Numbered from the stretch's first letter, positions 1 through 10,800 are shown. The stretch is DNA of 25,984 bases from Chara braunii (GCA_003427395.1 BFEA01000028.1:3067701-3093684); one strand, 5' to 3'. The notes: generated by a model not told the origin, from the letters alone. Translations and numbers: made by a program.

Positions 1-648
1 TTGTTTGTTCATTTTCTATCTCCCCTCTCCTTCTCCTTTGTTCTTCTTTCTCCCTTTTCTCCTTTCTTTTCTCTCTTCTCTCTCTTTTCTTTCCCGTTAG
101 GACTCTCTTCAACCTTCTCATGGCTAGGTCACCCGGTTGGGTCATATCCAGGGGCAATTGAGGAACATTCTTTTTCTTGGGCCTGCTAGAGGGAATGACA
201 TGAGCATCTCCTTCTAGTGGGTTCGTCCCTGGATCCTCCAGTCTATTGGTGGGGAGCAGCACCTGCTGGAACCCAGGTCCAGCATCCCACTACCCTGGGG
301 CCATTGTCCAGTTTTGGCTCTAAGAATCCTCAGATACAATGAATAATGGGGAACATCAAGGAAGGATAAGTAGGAAATGATTGTTAGACAGAAGAGGCAA
401 GGCCATCTTTTCGTTGCATGTAATGATGATATTGTGGTGAGATGAACCCACAAGGAAAGCAAGGGATGAGGAGGTGATGGTGAACCTTTGAAGGGAGATA
501 TCACCGCTGTGGTGGCCAACAAGAGAGGCCTAGATGTTTCATGTCGCATCTTGGCATAGCTTCTGGATGCTTAGAAAAAAGATGGGCATAACCTCGGGGG
601 GTCTGGAAGGAAAGGACAGACAAGGGGCAGTGCCTTAAACCACCAGTA
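1..648. other. Left flank, no gene seen
   Basis: No reading frame here looks like a real protein. Positions about 10-110 are strongly pyrimidine-rich (T and C runs), and the only frame open across them is low-complexity. The rest is unremarkable mixed sequence that could be an intron or intergenic DNA. It ends where the LTR homology begins, just before the TGTGACGAACC motif. No purine tract and no recognisable target-site duplication partner was found at this edge. Confidence 0.5.
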
Positions 649-1392
649 TGTGACGAACCAGCTCCCGGACCTGCGCCAACTTTCGGACCCCTTCTCTCCC
701 CTGTCATTTCTCTGCATCTAGATGTGTCTCGTTCGACCCCCGAGAACCCCCCCCCCTCTGTTTTTTTGCTCGATTAAAGGTACCTCGTTGAAATCTGTCA
801 ATTCTTTTTTTTGTTGAAAATGCATGGGAATTTTGCGCGCCTTAGCGAGCGCGCTCGGAATTTGGCTCGACAGTTAGGAATTCCAGAATTAACGGAATAC
901 CGCGCGACCTTTCGCGTGGGAATGTTCTCGGCCTCGACCTGGAAAACTCTGGGAATTCTTGTAGGATTATGGATGGACGGAGGACCTTCTTTCTTTCCCG
1001 CGATTACTTTGCGCGCGGAGATGGCACTTTCAATTTTTGATTTAGCATAGGATTGGGGAAAACTGCAACTGTTTCGGTGCCCATTCTCCTTTTTGTCGAC
1101 CGGCGCCATGCAAGCAAGCTCCCTTCTCCTTCCTCCCTGCGCCCCTCTCAACGCCTCCCTTCGCACGCACATGCTCTCTCACTCCCTCCCCCTGTAACTG
1201 CTTTTCCCTCTCCTTCCCCGCGCGCGCCCTTTTTCTCTTTCTTGGTCATCTGAATCTTGGACCCGTTTCGCACTATCCTTCGCACTCCTCTTCTTCCCGC
1301 TTTAAGATCCGCGCTCGAAAACCCAGTCGATCCTCTCTCCCCATCTAGCGAAGGAGAAGCGCCGTGTAAGTTCTTACTGCACGGCGATTCTG

Positions 1393-1523
1393 ATTGGCTG
1401 AAATCGAGTTGAGGGGGATCAACATGGCTTTCGACGAGCGATTACTCTCAAGCCCTCCTTTACACTCCTCTACCTCACTCTTCGTCTTTCCCCGCGTCTC
1501 TCTCCCTTCTCACAACTATAAAT
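1393..1523 (+). promoter_or_regulatory. LTR core promoter: CCAAT and TATA
   Basis: ATTGG (an inverted CCAAT box) lies at 1393-1397 and TATAAAT at 1517-1523. Both are kept at the same spacing in the direct copy (TATAAAT at 13319-13325). In the inverted copy the CCAAT is kept but the TATA reads TATGAAT. Transcription would be expected to start some 25-35 bases after the TATA, inside the LTR, which would define the U3/R border. This is a prediction from motifs only. Confidence 0.5.
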
Positions 1524-1952
1524 TCCGACGGCGCACCCGCAAATCTCTCTCTCAACTTGTCAGCCAGCTTCCGGGAAGCAGTGGCTAGATGATGTGTGTA
1601 TAGGGCGAGTCGGACAGTCCTGACGAGCCGACGGTAGACTGGCTGGCTGTGCGCTAGATCGCCACGACGGACTGTGGGATCCGGGCAAGCCACGTCGAGG
1701 CTAGAGTGGGGGGTGATGATCGCAATATTGGGTGGTGACACACGACGGTCGGGATCGTCAGTGCACGAATGAAGACGAGTGATTTGAGTTGAGTGGATGA
1801 TTGGCCCGGGGCCATGTTGGAATTTGACGGCGAGTACGCCCCCTTGTTGCGAATCCATTCTTTGGTGTGAGCTAACGACGGTAAAGCCGGACCCTCTCTT
1901 GCATTCCTGGTGTGACCTCTCGGTCCTCTCCCTCCTGGCGTGATATTCTCGC

Positions 1953-1955
<3 letters not shown>

Positions 1956-2025
<70 letters not shown>
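1956..2025. repeat. (TC)n microsatellite inside the LTR
   Basis: About 35 uninterrupted TC dinucleotides. The inverted LTR has its GA counterpart at 14945-15055, which is longer, so the microsatellite is part of the LTR itself and has changed length since the copies separated. Confidence 0.97.
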
Positions 2026-2030
<5 letters not shown>

Positions 2031-3460
2031 TGTGAATAATCATGTATGAGAGTCGATCTTTCGGTTTGTGATGGAATAAGCATTTGTGAATGTATACTCG
2101 GAAGCACTTCTTCTGGAACTCTTCCATTAGTTTCCTGGGTAATCCTCGGACTTGCTGAGATTTGATCACCTTGTCTTGTGAACGGTGGATGCGCATGTAA
2201 CAACCATTGAAAGGGATTGTGATTACTCGCTTTTGGCACAATAGGGCAGGAGCATTGCATGGCTGCCGCCTTTCGCACCTTCCTCGTGAATGTATGCAAA
2301 GGGGCACGAAACTCGTTTTGATTAGGACACTATCCGACGAATCGATGACGAAGGAAATGTTGTTGGGATTTTGTTCGAAGATGCAAGAGTGTTTGGATCC
2401 GTTGATGTTGTGATTCAGGACACACTGCACATGCCATCTGCCTTATGCTGCACAACATACGCAGCATACCCTCGTAAAATAATGAGGGACTTCACCACGT
2501 GCGACCAATACACGTAACAGTGGCCGCACCCCACCATACACGAGTCTTCGTCTCTCCCTCTCTTTGAAATTTCCTTTCCTTCTTCCTTTTTCTTTTGGAA
2601 TTTCGACGCTATATCTCTCTGGTTGATCGATAAAGTTATGTATTTCTCGCTCTGGATTTACGATGAATGATTGAGGATATTTTTGGCGCCTGATTGATTG
2701 CCATGTAGACTGACGGTCTCAACCCGACTAGGCGCCGGCCTCCCGTATCCCCACCTCGCCCCTTCCCGTACAACGAGGAAAGGACGAGTGTGTGTGAGTG
2801 GGAAGTACAAGAAGCAGTCGCAAAGATCAGTGGGCGATATTACTTCCCTCCTGAAAATCGGTGTTCTCGGTTTGTCGGCGCTGGGTTTGTCATTATTGAT
2901 ACGCATTTTCCGCCGTGCTCGTTACTATTACCATTCAACGAGTTAATCGTCATCCCGTGGTCGGCAGTGGCGCCCCATTGGCCTTACTAGTGTAGTGATT
3001 GCCAACGCTTCGACCACTATCGATCAAAGGGATTCCATTACCGAGCACGGAATTAGGACGAGCACAAGGAAAGGGCCACGCGATTAAGGTCGTCCACGTC
3101 AGATTCGGAATTGTGCAGCGTGCGACGTCGGGAGCTAGTCAGAAAGCGGGATACCAAGCACGTGCCCGCTCCCTTTCACCCCAAACGAAGAGTCGTGGCT
3201 CGGTGGGAGGTTCGACAATATTTTCTGGGTTGAATTCAAACTTCCCCGCGTTACGAATCCCACGCGCGCGCTTCTTCGAAACCCGCATCGCAACCGACCA
3301 GTTCTCTCACTTCATCGAACCAACACGGGGATTTCAGTTCTATCTGTGTCCCCACACTCAATTTCCGAAAAATCCTTGGCACACCCCATCTTGCTGTTTT
3401 TCGGGGCCTTCTTTCCGCACCTTTAACACTCTGAACGGAAGACAGTGCAGGGCGTGAGGT

Positions 3461-3473
3461 TGGTATTGGAGCC
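3461..3473 (+). promoter_or_regulatory. Primer-binding site (tRNA complement)
   Basis: TGGTATTGGAGCC follows the LTR. It matches the well-known plant initiator-Met tRNA site TGGTATCAGAGCC at 11 of 13 positions. The same TGGTATTGGAGC appears at 25693 after another LTR end, so the two differences are probably real in this genome and not random decay. This is where minus-strand DNA synthesis would be primed. Confidence 0.75.
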
Positions 3474-3590
3474 GACACGTGTCGGTTCTGACGTTAGTGA
3501 GACGAGTTGGCGAGAGGAAGATGAGCTAAACAATCTAATCGCCCCAGTCCTCCCTTCACTCGGCAAAGGTCCGCCGAGGCTCGAATAGAG

Positions 3591-4166
3591 ATGCCCATGA
3601 CTGATGCTAATGGAACGCCTCCCCGGGTGATGGTAAGCTTCCCCGCTACCTTCCCCTTCTATCCTAACTACACTCATCCAGAGGCATGGCTTGAAGCCGT
3701 GCAAGCACAGGGTTATGGCGCCGAGGACCTTCCCCGCGTCATCACCTTGTTACTTCGAAACACCGCGCACGATTGGTTCAGAAAGCACCGATGGGTAGAT
3801 TGGGATACTTTTAAGAGAGCGTTCCTAGCGCGATTTGACGCGGTCAGCGAAGATGCTGCATGGTTCGTACTGAAAACCCGTCCGCAGGAACCAGGGGAAT
3901 TGCTACCCGACTTCGGGGATCGTTTTCAGACCGCCCTGGACAAATCGGGACGGGAAGAAAACGCTGCCCGAGATTTGTTCATCGATCATCTCCGCAATCC
4001 CGTGTTGAAGGCGAAGTTGCAGAAAAAGGTCCCTCCCAAGACAAACCAATTGTCCGTCATCATAGCTAAAGCCCTTGAGCTAGATCTGCTGGACACGCGT
4101 AAGTGTATTAATCACACAAGCGGTTATCGGGTAGCTGAAAATTCAGTAATGAAAATTCTGAAGTGA
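3591..4166 (+). pseudogene. gag, N-terminal (capsid) part, truncated
   Basis: The frame opens at the ATG at 3591, about 120 bases after the PBS. About 160 codons match the Ty3/gypsy gag capsid family: a motif like HPEAWLEAVQAQGYG near residue 25, then LLLRNTAHDWFRKHR and WDTFKRAFLARFDAV, followed by a helical C-terminal part ending near LELDLLDTR. In the family this protein forms the particle that packages the element RNA. After about residue 167 the frame enters an unrelated repeat cluster and stops at 4164. Gag sequence resumes around 4600-4770. The interruption disables this copy. Confidence 0.85.
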
Positions 4167-4555
4167 GAGTTTTGGGCAGTCTGAAAATCCCAAATGGTCT
4201 TGAAGTGGTGAAAGGTCCGAAGACCCTGAAAACCACCTGTTTAGGCAGGCTGCATCCTGAAGCGGTGAAGGGTGTCCTGAAGTGGTCAAGTGAGAGTTTT
4301 GGGCAGTCTGAAAATCCTGAATGGTCCCGAAGTGGTGAAAGGTCCGAACACCATGAAAACCACCCTTCACCACTTGAGGATGCAGCCTGCCTAAACAGGT
4401 GGTTTTCAGGGTCTTCGGAGCTTTCACCACTTCAGGACCATTCATGATTTCCAGACCTGAATGATCCTGAAGTGGTGAAAGGTCCAAAGACTCGGGAAAT
4501 CACATGTTTAGGCAGGCTGCATCCTGAAGTGGTGAAGGGTGTCCTGAAGTGGTGA
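4161..4555. repeat. Direct/inverted repeat cluster inserted in gag
   Basis: A unit with a 127-bp period starts at 4161 and again at 4288 (both begin AAGTGAGAGTTTTGGGCAG). The second copy switches into an inverted copy: 4202-4270 pairs with 4365-4433 at 66 of 69 positions, with a 94-bp loop. A further direct copy occupies about 4456-4555. The motif CCTGAAGTGGTGAA and its variants recur throughout. Together this could fold into a strong hairpin or cruciform. It has no coding logic and splits gag. It may be a small non-autonomous element or a satellite fragment; no target-site duplication was identified. Confidence 0.85.
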
Positions 4556-5570
4556 TGAGAAATACGACTGTTGTTAACCTTCTCTCATTAATCAGGGAGA
4601 AGAAAACATTTCAGACACGATTCAGGACGTGGCGGCCAAAAGACGGTCATGGCTCAGAGCGGTGGGATGATTCTACCGTCGTCCCGATCATGACTACCAA
4701 GATGGCCCCGCCCCGGATTCCTCCCCGTATCACTCCCTGCCTCTCACGAAACCTCCTCTTCCCCCCAAAGTGGCGCCTGTGAACACGGTCATGGCTCAAG
4801 ATGCCGCATCAGTACCCATCACCAACTTGCATCTGGCCCACATGATCCATACTGCTACGACTAAACAGTCCGAGTGGATGAATAACCTGCTCCAGATGCA
4901 GGTTTCTCAGATGGATCGACTGGAACAGATTATGACGGAACTAGTAAAGGCTAATTCCAGCCCTTCCCGCCCCGTCCCCACTCAGTACCCGCTGCTTACT
5001 GCTCCTCCCGCAGGGGGACCAACCCCTCCTGCCGCTCCCCTTCATATGGCTAACCCAGCAGGGAGGATCGAATGCTACAACTGTAAACAGTCGGGACACT
5101 TCGCGAGAGAATGCCCTTAGCCGAAACGTAATCAGCCACCCCCTGCGGCCGTGCCCGTGGCCTTGAATCAAGGTCGGGTGGCCGCAGTATTAGAACACGC
5201 AAGGGAAGTTTCCCCCTTCGTTGTCGATCAACCACCCTCAACCGATCCGGGCACATCTACATCGGGATCCTCTTCCGAGGCCGCAGATATCGTCGGTCCA
5301 GCTGAGTATCTCCAATTGGCCGGACTGATCGGAGCGATCCGACCTGCCAAAGATGAACTCGATTGGGTCGAACGCAAATCGGAACCAGGACCACAGTTTC
5401 AAACAGGAGAGATCGATGTCCTACAGACACTCAAACAGTTGGACATCCGAGTGTCGGTCCCCGTAGAACACTTGCTGACCATATCCGAAGCTGCAAATGA
5501 CAAACTTCTGCAGCAATGCCAGAAGAATCAAAAGTGCTTTACCCCTACCAGCGCGTTCAGCGCATGCTGA
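4556..5570 (+). pseudogene. gag C-terminal part with CCHC zinc knuckle
   Basis: From about 4770 the frame is clean: a helical stretch (HMIHTATTKQSEWMNNLLQM), a proline-rich linker, then a zinc knuckle CYNCKQSGHFAREC at 5073-5114, the nucleocapsid RNA-binding motif. TAG at 5118-5120 interrupts directly after it. The same frame then continues through an acidic/serine region (EHAREVSPFVVDQPP, about 5190-5240) to TGA at 5568. The frame equals that of the gag N-terminus and of the RT, which argues for one original gag-pol reading frame. The stretch 4556-4769 is degenerate. Confidence 0.85.
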
Positions 5571-6304
5571 AGAAAAAGAAAGAAGATGAAAACGAGACCA
5601 GTCCTTCCCCTGCGATCGAGTCTAGCGCACCTTAAATGGCGAGAATCGCCGCCATTTCTTACGTCGAGAAAGATCATTTTGTGCGTGTCCGATAGGTCCT
5701 ATGGAAAAGTGTGGAATGTGATTGCGAAGTCTGGGGTAAACCGTTCGATGCACTTATTGACACTGGATCATCAGCCGTAGCTATCTCCCTGAACACAGTC
5801 AGAAAGACTGGACGACTGAACTCTATCCTTCCTCTACCAGGGAGGGATAATTATGTCTCGGCCGATGAAGAGGCCATGAATATCATAGGGATCATTGAGA
5901 ATGTTGCGATCAAGGTGGGCCGGGTACATGTGCTGGTAAACGCGTTAGTCATCGACGTACATTCTTATTCGATACTGTTAGGACTGCCCTGGGTGATAGC
6001 GGTAGGCGCACGGATCCATTTCGATTCTAAACAACTCGTTCTCACCCATACGGGAGGGAAACCTCAAACACTCCCTCAACGAGTCTCTACTCGATCACCG
6101 AAGAAACATCCCAGTATTGGCCGGATAGGAATGATCCAAAGCCCGGAGGAGTCTCTCCCAAACAATGACGAAGAACAATACTTTGCGTGGGAAGACGAGT
6201 TCGACGAGCACGATTACAAGGAGGAACTGAGTGGCATGCCTAGCAAAGAGGAGTGGGAGCAATTAATCGAAATGTTCGATTGCGAGACTAAGGAAAAATT
6301 TTGA
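5531..6304 (+). pseudogene. Aspartic protease of the pol polyprotein
   Basis: The frame shifts back by one base relative to gag near 5545. The active-site motif DTGSS is at 5759-5773 (LIDTGSSAVAIS), and the flap-side SILLGLPWV motif lies about 75 residues later, as in retropepsins of gypsy elements. In the family this enzyme cleaves the Gag-Pol polyprotein inside the particle. Upstream in the same frame are stops TAA (5633) and TAG (5693). An acidic tail (NNDEEQYFAWEDEFDEHDY) follows to TGA at 6302. Domain identity is certain; this copy is broken. Confidence 0.88.
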
Positions 6305-7009
6305 ATGATCCCCGCAATCGCTCGAACATTTGGTCCGAGCTCGAAAAATAGCGAGCGGAGCCATATTCTGTCCTTCGAAAAACGGGTCTCCCCCACATCA
6401 TTCTTGGGAGAACCGATCTTGCAAATTTCAGACATGGCCGATCTCTTGGAGCCCCCTCGCACGTTGTACGAAGGCACGCTTTCACTCCGGGCTAGGTATC
6501 AGCAGATGAATCAATATCTGGACCTGTCTGTCCCTCCACCTAGATCGCTACTCACGCAAGGAGCCATGATCGCTTTGATCAAGCAAGAAGCAGAAGCTCC
6601 GATAGAGGATGTTCCGGATCTCATGCAGGAAATGACTGGGTTAACAGGAGTAGAAATAGCAAAAAGCGTCATCGACTCCGAAACCGACCCTGATGTTAAG
6701 GAGACTGAGATTATCAGCCCGAATGAATCCCAAATGATTGCCACCGTCTTCTTGGTCCGAACTAGTAGTTCCATGTTTTCCAGTGTGCATGACAGGCGAT
6801 CGCGAAAGATAGATTGGATCGAAACGCCCCTAAACATCGCGGATAATGCAGTAATCACAATACCCAGTCATGTCCCCCGAGATATCCAAAGATCCCTGAT
6901 TGATGTTTTGCATGGGTATGCCGAGGTATTGAGTGTGCATGACAATGATATTGGGTTATCTAATGTGATTGAGCATGCGATCCTTACAGGGGGATCATCC
7001 GCTGATTAG
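6305..7009 (+). pseudogene. pol linker between protease and RT
   Basis: This is the same frame as the protease, immediately after TGA 6302-6304. No catalytic motif is present in the first ~190 codons. The last part (LIDVLHGYAEVLSV, IEHAILTG) is the conserved lead-in to gypsy RT, where the family has a histidine-containing HxIxTG-type motif followed by PYR. The frame is lost in a run of five G at 6989-6993. Dropping one G would lead directly into the RT frame, so a single-base insertion there is the simplest explanation. Confidence 0.75.
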
Positions 7010-8390
7010 CTGCGCTCCTTATCGGTATTCACCGGCGCAAAGAGTGGCCGCATTTAAAAGGATTAAGGAATTTGAAGCTAATGGTTGGATCGAGCCCGCT
7101 ATCGGACCATGGTCATTTCTGGTAGTGATTGTGCCGAAAAAGGCAGGAGGAATTCGCATATGCATTGATTACCGAAAATTAAACGATATCACGATCAAGG
7201 ATGTGTATCCCATGCCCCGGATTAATGAGTTGCTGGATGCTATCGGTAGTGCTCGATTTTTCAGTAAATTTGATGTTCTCCATTGATTCCACCATCTCCT
7301 TGTCAGAAAAGAAGACCGCCCGAAAGCGGCGTTCATTCTCTTCGAAGGAACCTGACAGTGGGTCCGATGCCCGATGGGGATTTGCAATGCCCCAACCACG
7401 TTTCAACGCGCAATGAACAGGACCTTCCAAAACTTCATGCGAAAAACACAGCTGGCGCAGAGCATAATCAATTACTGTGTGATTGTGTATATGGATGATA
7501 TCCTTGTATTTTCCAATTCCTATGAGGGATACATGCAACACATCGAATGAACATTGCACGCACTGAAGGACGCAGGATTCAAAGTGGCGGTTGAGAAGTG
7601 TCAGTTTTTCCTCACTGGGATCTCCTTCCTCGGCCACGTGGTCACGAACCAAGGATTGCAGCCACAGCCCCAGAAAGTGACAGTCGTGAAGGACGCGCCA
7701 GTGCCAACGTCCGTAACACAAGTCCGTGCTTTTTTGGGTTTGGCATCGTACTATCGAAGGTTCATCAAGGGGTTTGCAACGATCGCGGGACCACTCACGA
7801 ATCTGCTGAAAAAGGATCAGCCGTTGATCTGGATCCCGCAATGCGATCGGGCTTTTGGAGAACTCAAGGTGGCCTTGATTTCGGCTCCAGTCCTCATAAG
7901 ACCGGATCCGAAAAAGCCCTTTGTTTTCATCACAGATTGGCAGCCGGAGGTGGTTTCAGCGATCTTGGCCCAGGTGGGACCAGACGGCCTCGAACACGCG
8001 GTGGAGTACGCGTCCAAGACTGTGCCGTCCTGTAAACGCAACTACGCGGCCCCGGCGGGGGAATGCTATGCGGCCTTGTGGGGGATCAGTCATTTCCGAG
8101 CGTACTTATATGGCCGAAGGTTCACACTGGTAACCGATCACGAACCACTACTGGCACTGAAGAAGTCCAAGGGTTACTCGGGCATGATCGGGCGATGGGC
8201 CACCACGCTGCAGAGCATGGACTTTGACATCCGTCATCGGAGACACGAGAAACATGGCAACGTAGATGGGCTGACACGACTCCACCGTCCCGACAAGGTG
8301 CCGAGGAGTGAGGAAGTGACCCCCTGGCGCGACCCGGAGCCAAAGAACGAGTTTCGATACGGACAAGTGGAGATCCTGCCGAAGGGTTAA
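6994..8390 (+). pseudogene. Reverse transcriptase and RNase H
   Basis: RT motifs in order: PYRYSPAQ, WSFLVVIVPKKAGGIRICID, YRKLND, YPMPRINELLDAI, the D of FSKFDV, then CNAPTTFQ and the catalytic YMDD at 7488-7499. Next come the connection region (FLGHVVTNQG, VRAFLGLASYYRRFIKGF) and RNase H with aspartate at 7935 (ITDW), glutamate at 8061 (AGECYA) and aspartate at 8136 (VTDHEP). The domain copies RNA into DNA and removes the RNA strand. Three TGA stops break it at 7284, 7353 and 7548; the first falls where the family has the glycine of the SGY/SGF motif. TAA ends the frame at 8388. Confidence 0.95.
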
Positions 8391-8828
8391 GTGGACACGT
8401 GTACCCAACCCCGTCTCTCCCTCCCTTTCCGATTTTGTTTTTTTTGGAGCGATGGAAACTCCCCCTGACTCGATCTCCCCCACCTCTTCTGCTCCCCTTG
8501 CCCATTCAGACTTTCTCGCCACCCTCCTGGGCAAATTCTGTTATTTTTGCACGTGTATTTCTCGAGTTTACGGGGTAAACTGTTACCCCTTCGAGTCTGG
8601 ATTTACTGATTGGGTGGAATGTGCCACATGTGTTCATGCACATGGCGCGTGCGTACGATACTGAACAAGTAGCAAGGAGTGGAGATGCCTCCGGTGTAGG
8701 ACGAACAAACTCCCTATGGAGGCTCGATTCAAGGCTTTCCGAACGGACGACCCTGAATACGATGAGAAATACCGACGAGCAGAGGTATGGACCGATAAAA
8801 TCTTATTAGCTAATTAGTTGACCTACCA
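8391..8828 (+). other. Non-coding spacer between RNase H and integrase
   Basis: About 440 bases separate the end of RNase H from the first integrase-like residues. All frames carry stops, and no gypsy domain is visible. The 5' half is pyrimidine-rich. A short stretch near 8725-8810 could be a remnant of the linker. Gypsy elements normally have a short coding linker here, so this is either a heavily decayed linker or a small insertion. Confidence 0.5.
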
Positions 8829-10166
8829 TTGGACCATCTCACTAAGCACGACAGGCGTCGGGCTACCGAGAGATCCCGAGATTATCGATGGATCAACGGA
8901 CATCTAGAGAAGCGTAAGACGGACGGATCGGGACTATGGTTGACGGTTCCCCACCCTTTTCAGAGATATGACTGGACTAGGTCCGCACACGAAGAACAGG
9001 CCGTTCATTTCGCAATACGTGTCACAGAGGCAACTATCGACCAAAATCGATGGTTCTGATTTAATATCTGGGACGATGTGAAGCACATGGTCGCTAACTG
9101 TCTAGTCTGTGCGGTCGACCGCGCGCCCCTTCGTGGGCCAAATACAATAGTCCCGACAGAGGTAGAACGGCCGTTTCAGCGGGTCAGTATGGACACAACT
9201 GATATAGACGTGACACCTGGCCCCAACTCCTGCGAATACTCCATCCTCTTGGTATTGATCGACCATTTCTCGAAATATATCGAAGTTTATCCGTGTAAAA
9301 CCCGCAAGGCCTCAGAGATAGCCACATACATCGATCGATTCCTCAATACCCATCTAGATACAAAGGAGATTCTAACCGATAACGGATTTGAATTCAAGGG
9401 TGAGGTAGAGGAATTACTAATGCGCCGTGGCGTTACTCTCTGACACACCGCCTCCCATGTTTCCCAGTCGAATGGACTGGCAGAGAATGCGAATCGCATG
9501 ATTAGGACCGCCCTTCGTAAGAACTTAGCGGCTCGTGACATGCGTCCGTGGCACGAGATCGTCTATCAGATCGTCGGAATCCACCGAGCTACCCCTCATG
9601 AATCCACAGGGTCCACCCCCTTCCAGCTTCGAACTAATAGCCTCCCATGTGTCGATAATTGGGGTACCACAAAAATTGCCAACAAAGGGGGTAGGGACAC
9701 GCGTGCGGCCCTTAAGGCCAAGGCCAAGCGGTATGCGGATTTAATGGAAAGGGCCGTTCCTAAACTGGCCCGAAAAAGACAGAAAATGACCGGGCTGGCC
9801 CACGGTAGACAGGTCCGTAGCTACGAGGCCCGGAATGGGAATGCGGGCGCACAACACCAATATAAGCTAGGGGATCTGGTGCAGGTACGCAAATATGCAC
9901 GCGGCCGTAAACTCGCTCCCAAATTCTCTGGCTGTTTTCGCGTCATAGAGCTTGGTCCCAACGGAGCCAACACGGTGCGCATCGCGCCCGAAGCCAGCGG
10001 CAGCCATGGCTCCCGTCCCATTGTCCGTCACACCTCCTACCTTCGCCCCCTTCCTCCTTCTGAGAACCTCAACCTATCTCCTTCTTCTTCTTCTTCCTCC
10101 AGCACGGACGAGGAACTCGCTTTCTTTCCGTCATCTGCCGATCCCTCCCCCTCAACTTCGCCATGA
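8829..10166 (+). pseudogene. Integrase (H2C2, DDE core, C-terminal domain)
   Basis: The frame equals that of the RT. Zinc-binding domain: histidine at 8988 (SAHEEQAVHF) and the CLVC pair near 9100. Core: D at 9192 (VSMDTTD), D at 9378 (LTDNGFEF) and E at 9483 (SQSNGLAEN), with 34 residues between the last two. C-terminal domain: GDLVQVRKYARG and KLAPKFSGCFRVIEL, a diverged GPY/F-type module; no chromodomain is seen. The tail is serine-rich with an acidic patch and ends at TGA 10164-10166. The enzyme inserts the cDNA into chromosomes. TGA stops at 9057 and 9441 inactivate this copy. Confidence 0.93.
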
Positions 10167-10800
10167 GTTTTATGATCGAGCCGGCCCATCCTCCTCATCT
10201 TCTTCAACCTCAAACTTTGTTGCAATTTCGCCAAGTTACGCATCCTCGTCTCAGTCCCGACCTTCTCCGGTATGCGCAGCTCTTCGGCGACGGGGCTTGG
10301 TGCATCGCCATTGAGATAACTATATCAATCGATCGAGGCTCGACAGTCATCTTGGCGGAGGCATAGGCATTCCGTCGTTTCTCACGGCCTACTCAGAGCG
10401 ACGTAACGGTAATCGTGGCTTTCAGTGGCGATATGTGTACCATCATCACACAGCGGCGCGACGAGGTGGTGACCGAACTTTATAAGTGGGGACAGGAGTT
10501 GGCGACCGATTGGCGGCAGCGATTGACCCAGCCAAGGCGAAAAGTAGTGGGGATTGACTGTATTGATACCTTCTCCCTCCGGACCAGCGCCACTGATCGC
10601 CCCTCTCGCCCTCTTCCCCATCTCCACCCCTACCCCGAGCGCCGATGAATCGTTTTCTCCACCTTCTCTCTCCCCTCCGACCTTCCGATCATCTGGCCAT
10701 CCTGGGCCGACCCCCTCCTCACTTTGGAAGTCCGTCCCTCCTCCACCCTTCCATTCAGTTCCGCTTATGTCCGCAAGTGGGCCGAGTTCGCGACGGTTAG
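10163..10800 (+). pseudogene. 3' ORF, module 1 plus Ser/Pro linker
   Basis: The ATG at 10163 overlaps the integrase stop as ATGA. This frame runs to 10648 with one TAG (10364). It holds compact, protein-like sequence such as LLRYAQLFGDGAWCIAIEIT and RRDEVVTELYKWGQELATDW. Near 10560 the sense appears to pass into another frame with a Ser/Pro-rich stretch (SADESFSPPSLSPPTFRSSG, to about 10800). I recognise no family. Its place, between integrase and the 3' LTR, is that of env-like or accessory ORFs in plant gypsy elements, but no signal peptide or membrane segment is visible. Confidence 0.5.

Larger units (their letters stand above)
649..3444 (+). repeat. 5' long terminal repeat, about 2.8 kb
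   Basis: The start is set where homology with two other copies begins (12341 direct, 16388 inverted). All three share TATGTGACGAACC and have different flanks to the left. The end is set at GACA (3441-3444), where homology with the inverted copy stops; this gives TG...CA termini. It is long for a gypsy LTR. It contains a conserved CCAAT/TATA pair and a 70-bp CT microsatellite, and no convincing gene. The PBS follows 16 bases later, a larger gap than usual, so the true end could lie a few bases further right. Confidence 0.8.

Noticed and set aside
811-1050. 79-codon open frame conserved in all three LTR copies
   Set aside because: Conservation follows from the LTRs being copies; it lies upstream of the predicted TATA, and substitutions show no clear bias to silent changes.
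1956-2025. CRISPR-like or minisatellite array
   Set aside because: Simple dinucleotide tract without spacers; the context is eukaryotic.
1475-2430. Long open frames across the CT/GA tract giving Arg-Glu repeats on the minus strand
   Set aside because: They arise because a dinucleotide repeat has no stops. The same repeat in the inverted LTR gives the same artefact.
4091-4110. GTAAGT splice-donor-like site at the gag break, suggesting an intron
   Set aside because: No matching acceptor with branch site restores gag, and the intervening DNA is a repeat cluster.
7179-7841. 220-codon minus-strand open frame
   Set aside because: Antisense of the reverse transcriptase, which carries the YMDD and other motifs on the plus strand.
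6302-9443. Readthrough or reassignment of TGA as a sense codon in the element
   Set aside because: The element also carries TAG and TAA stops, frameshifts and an insertion, so ordinary decay is enough.
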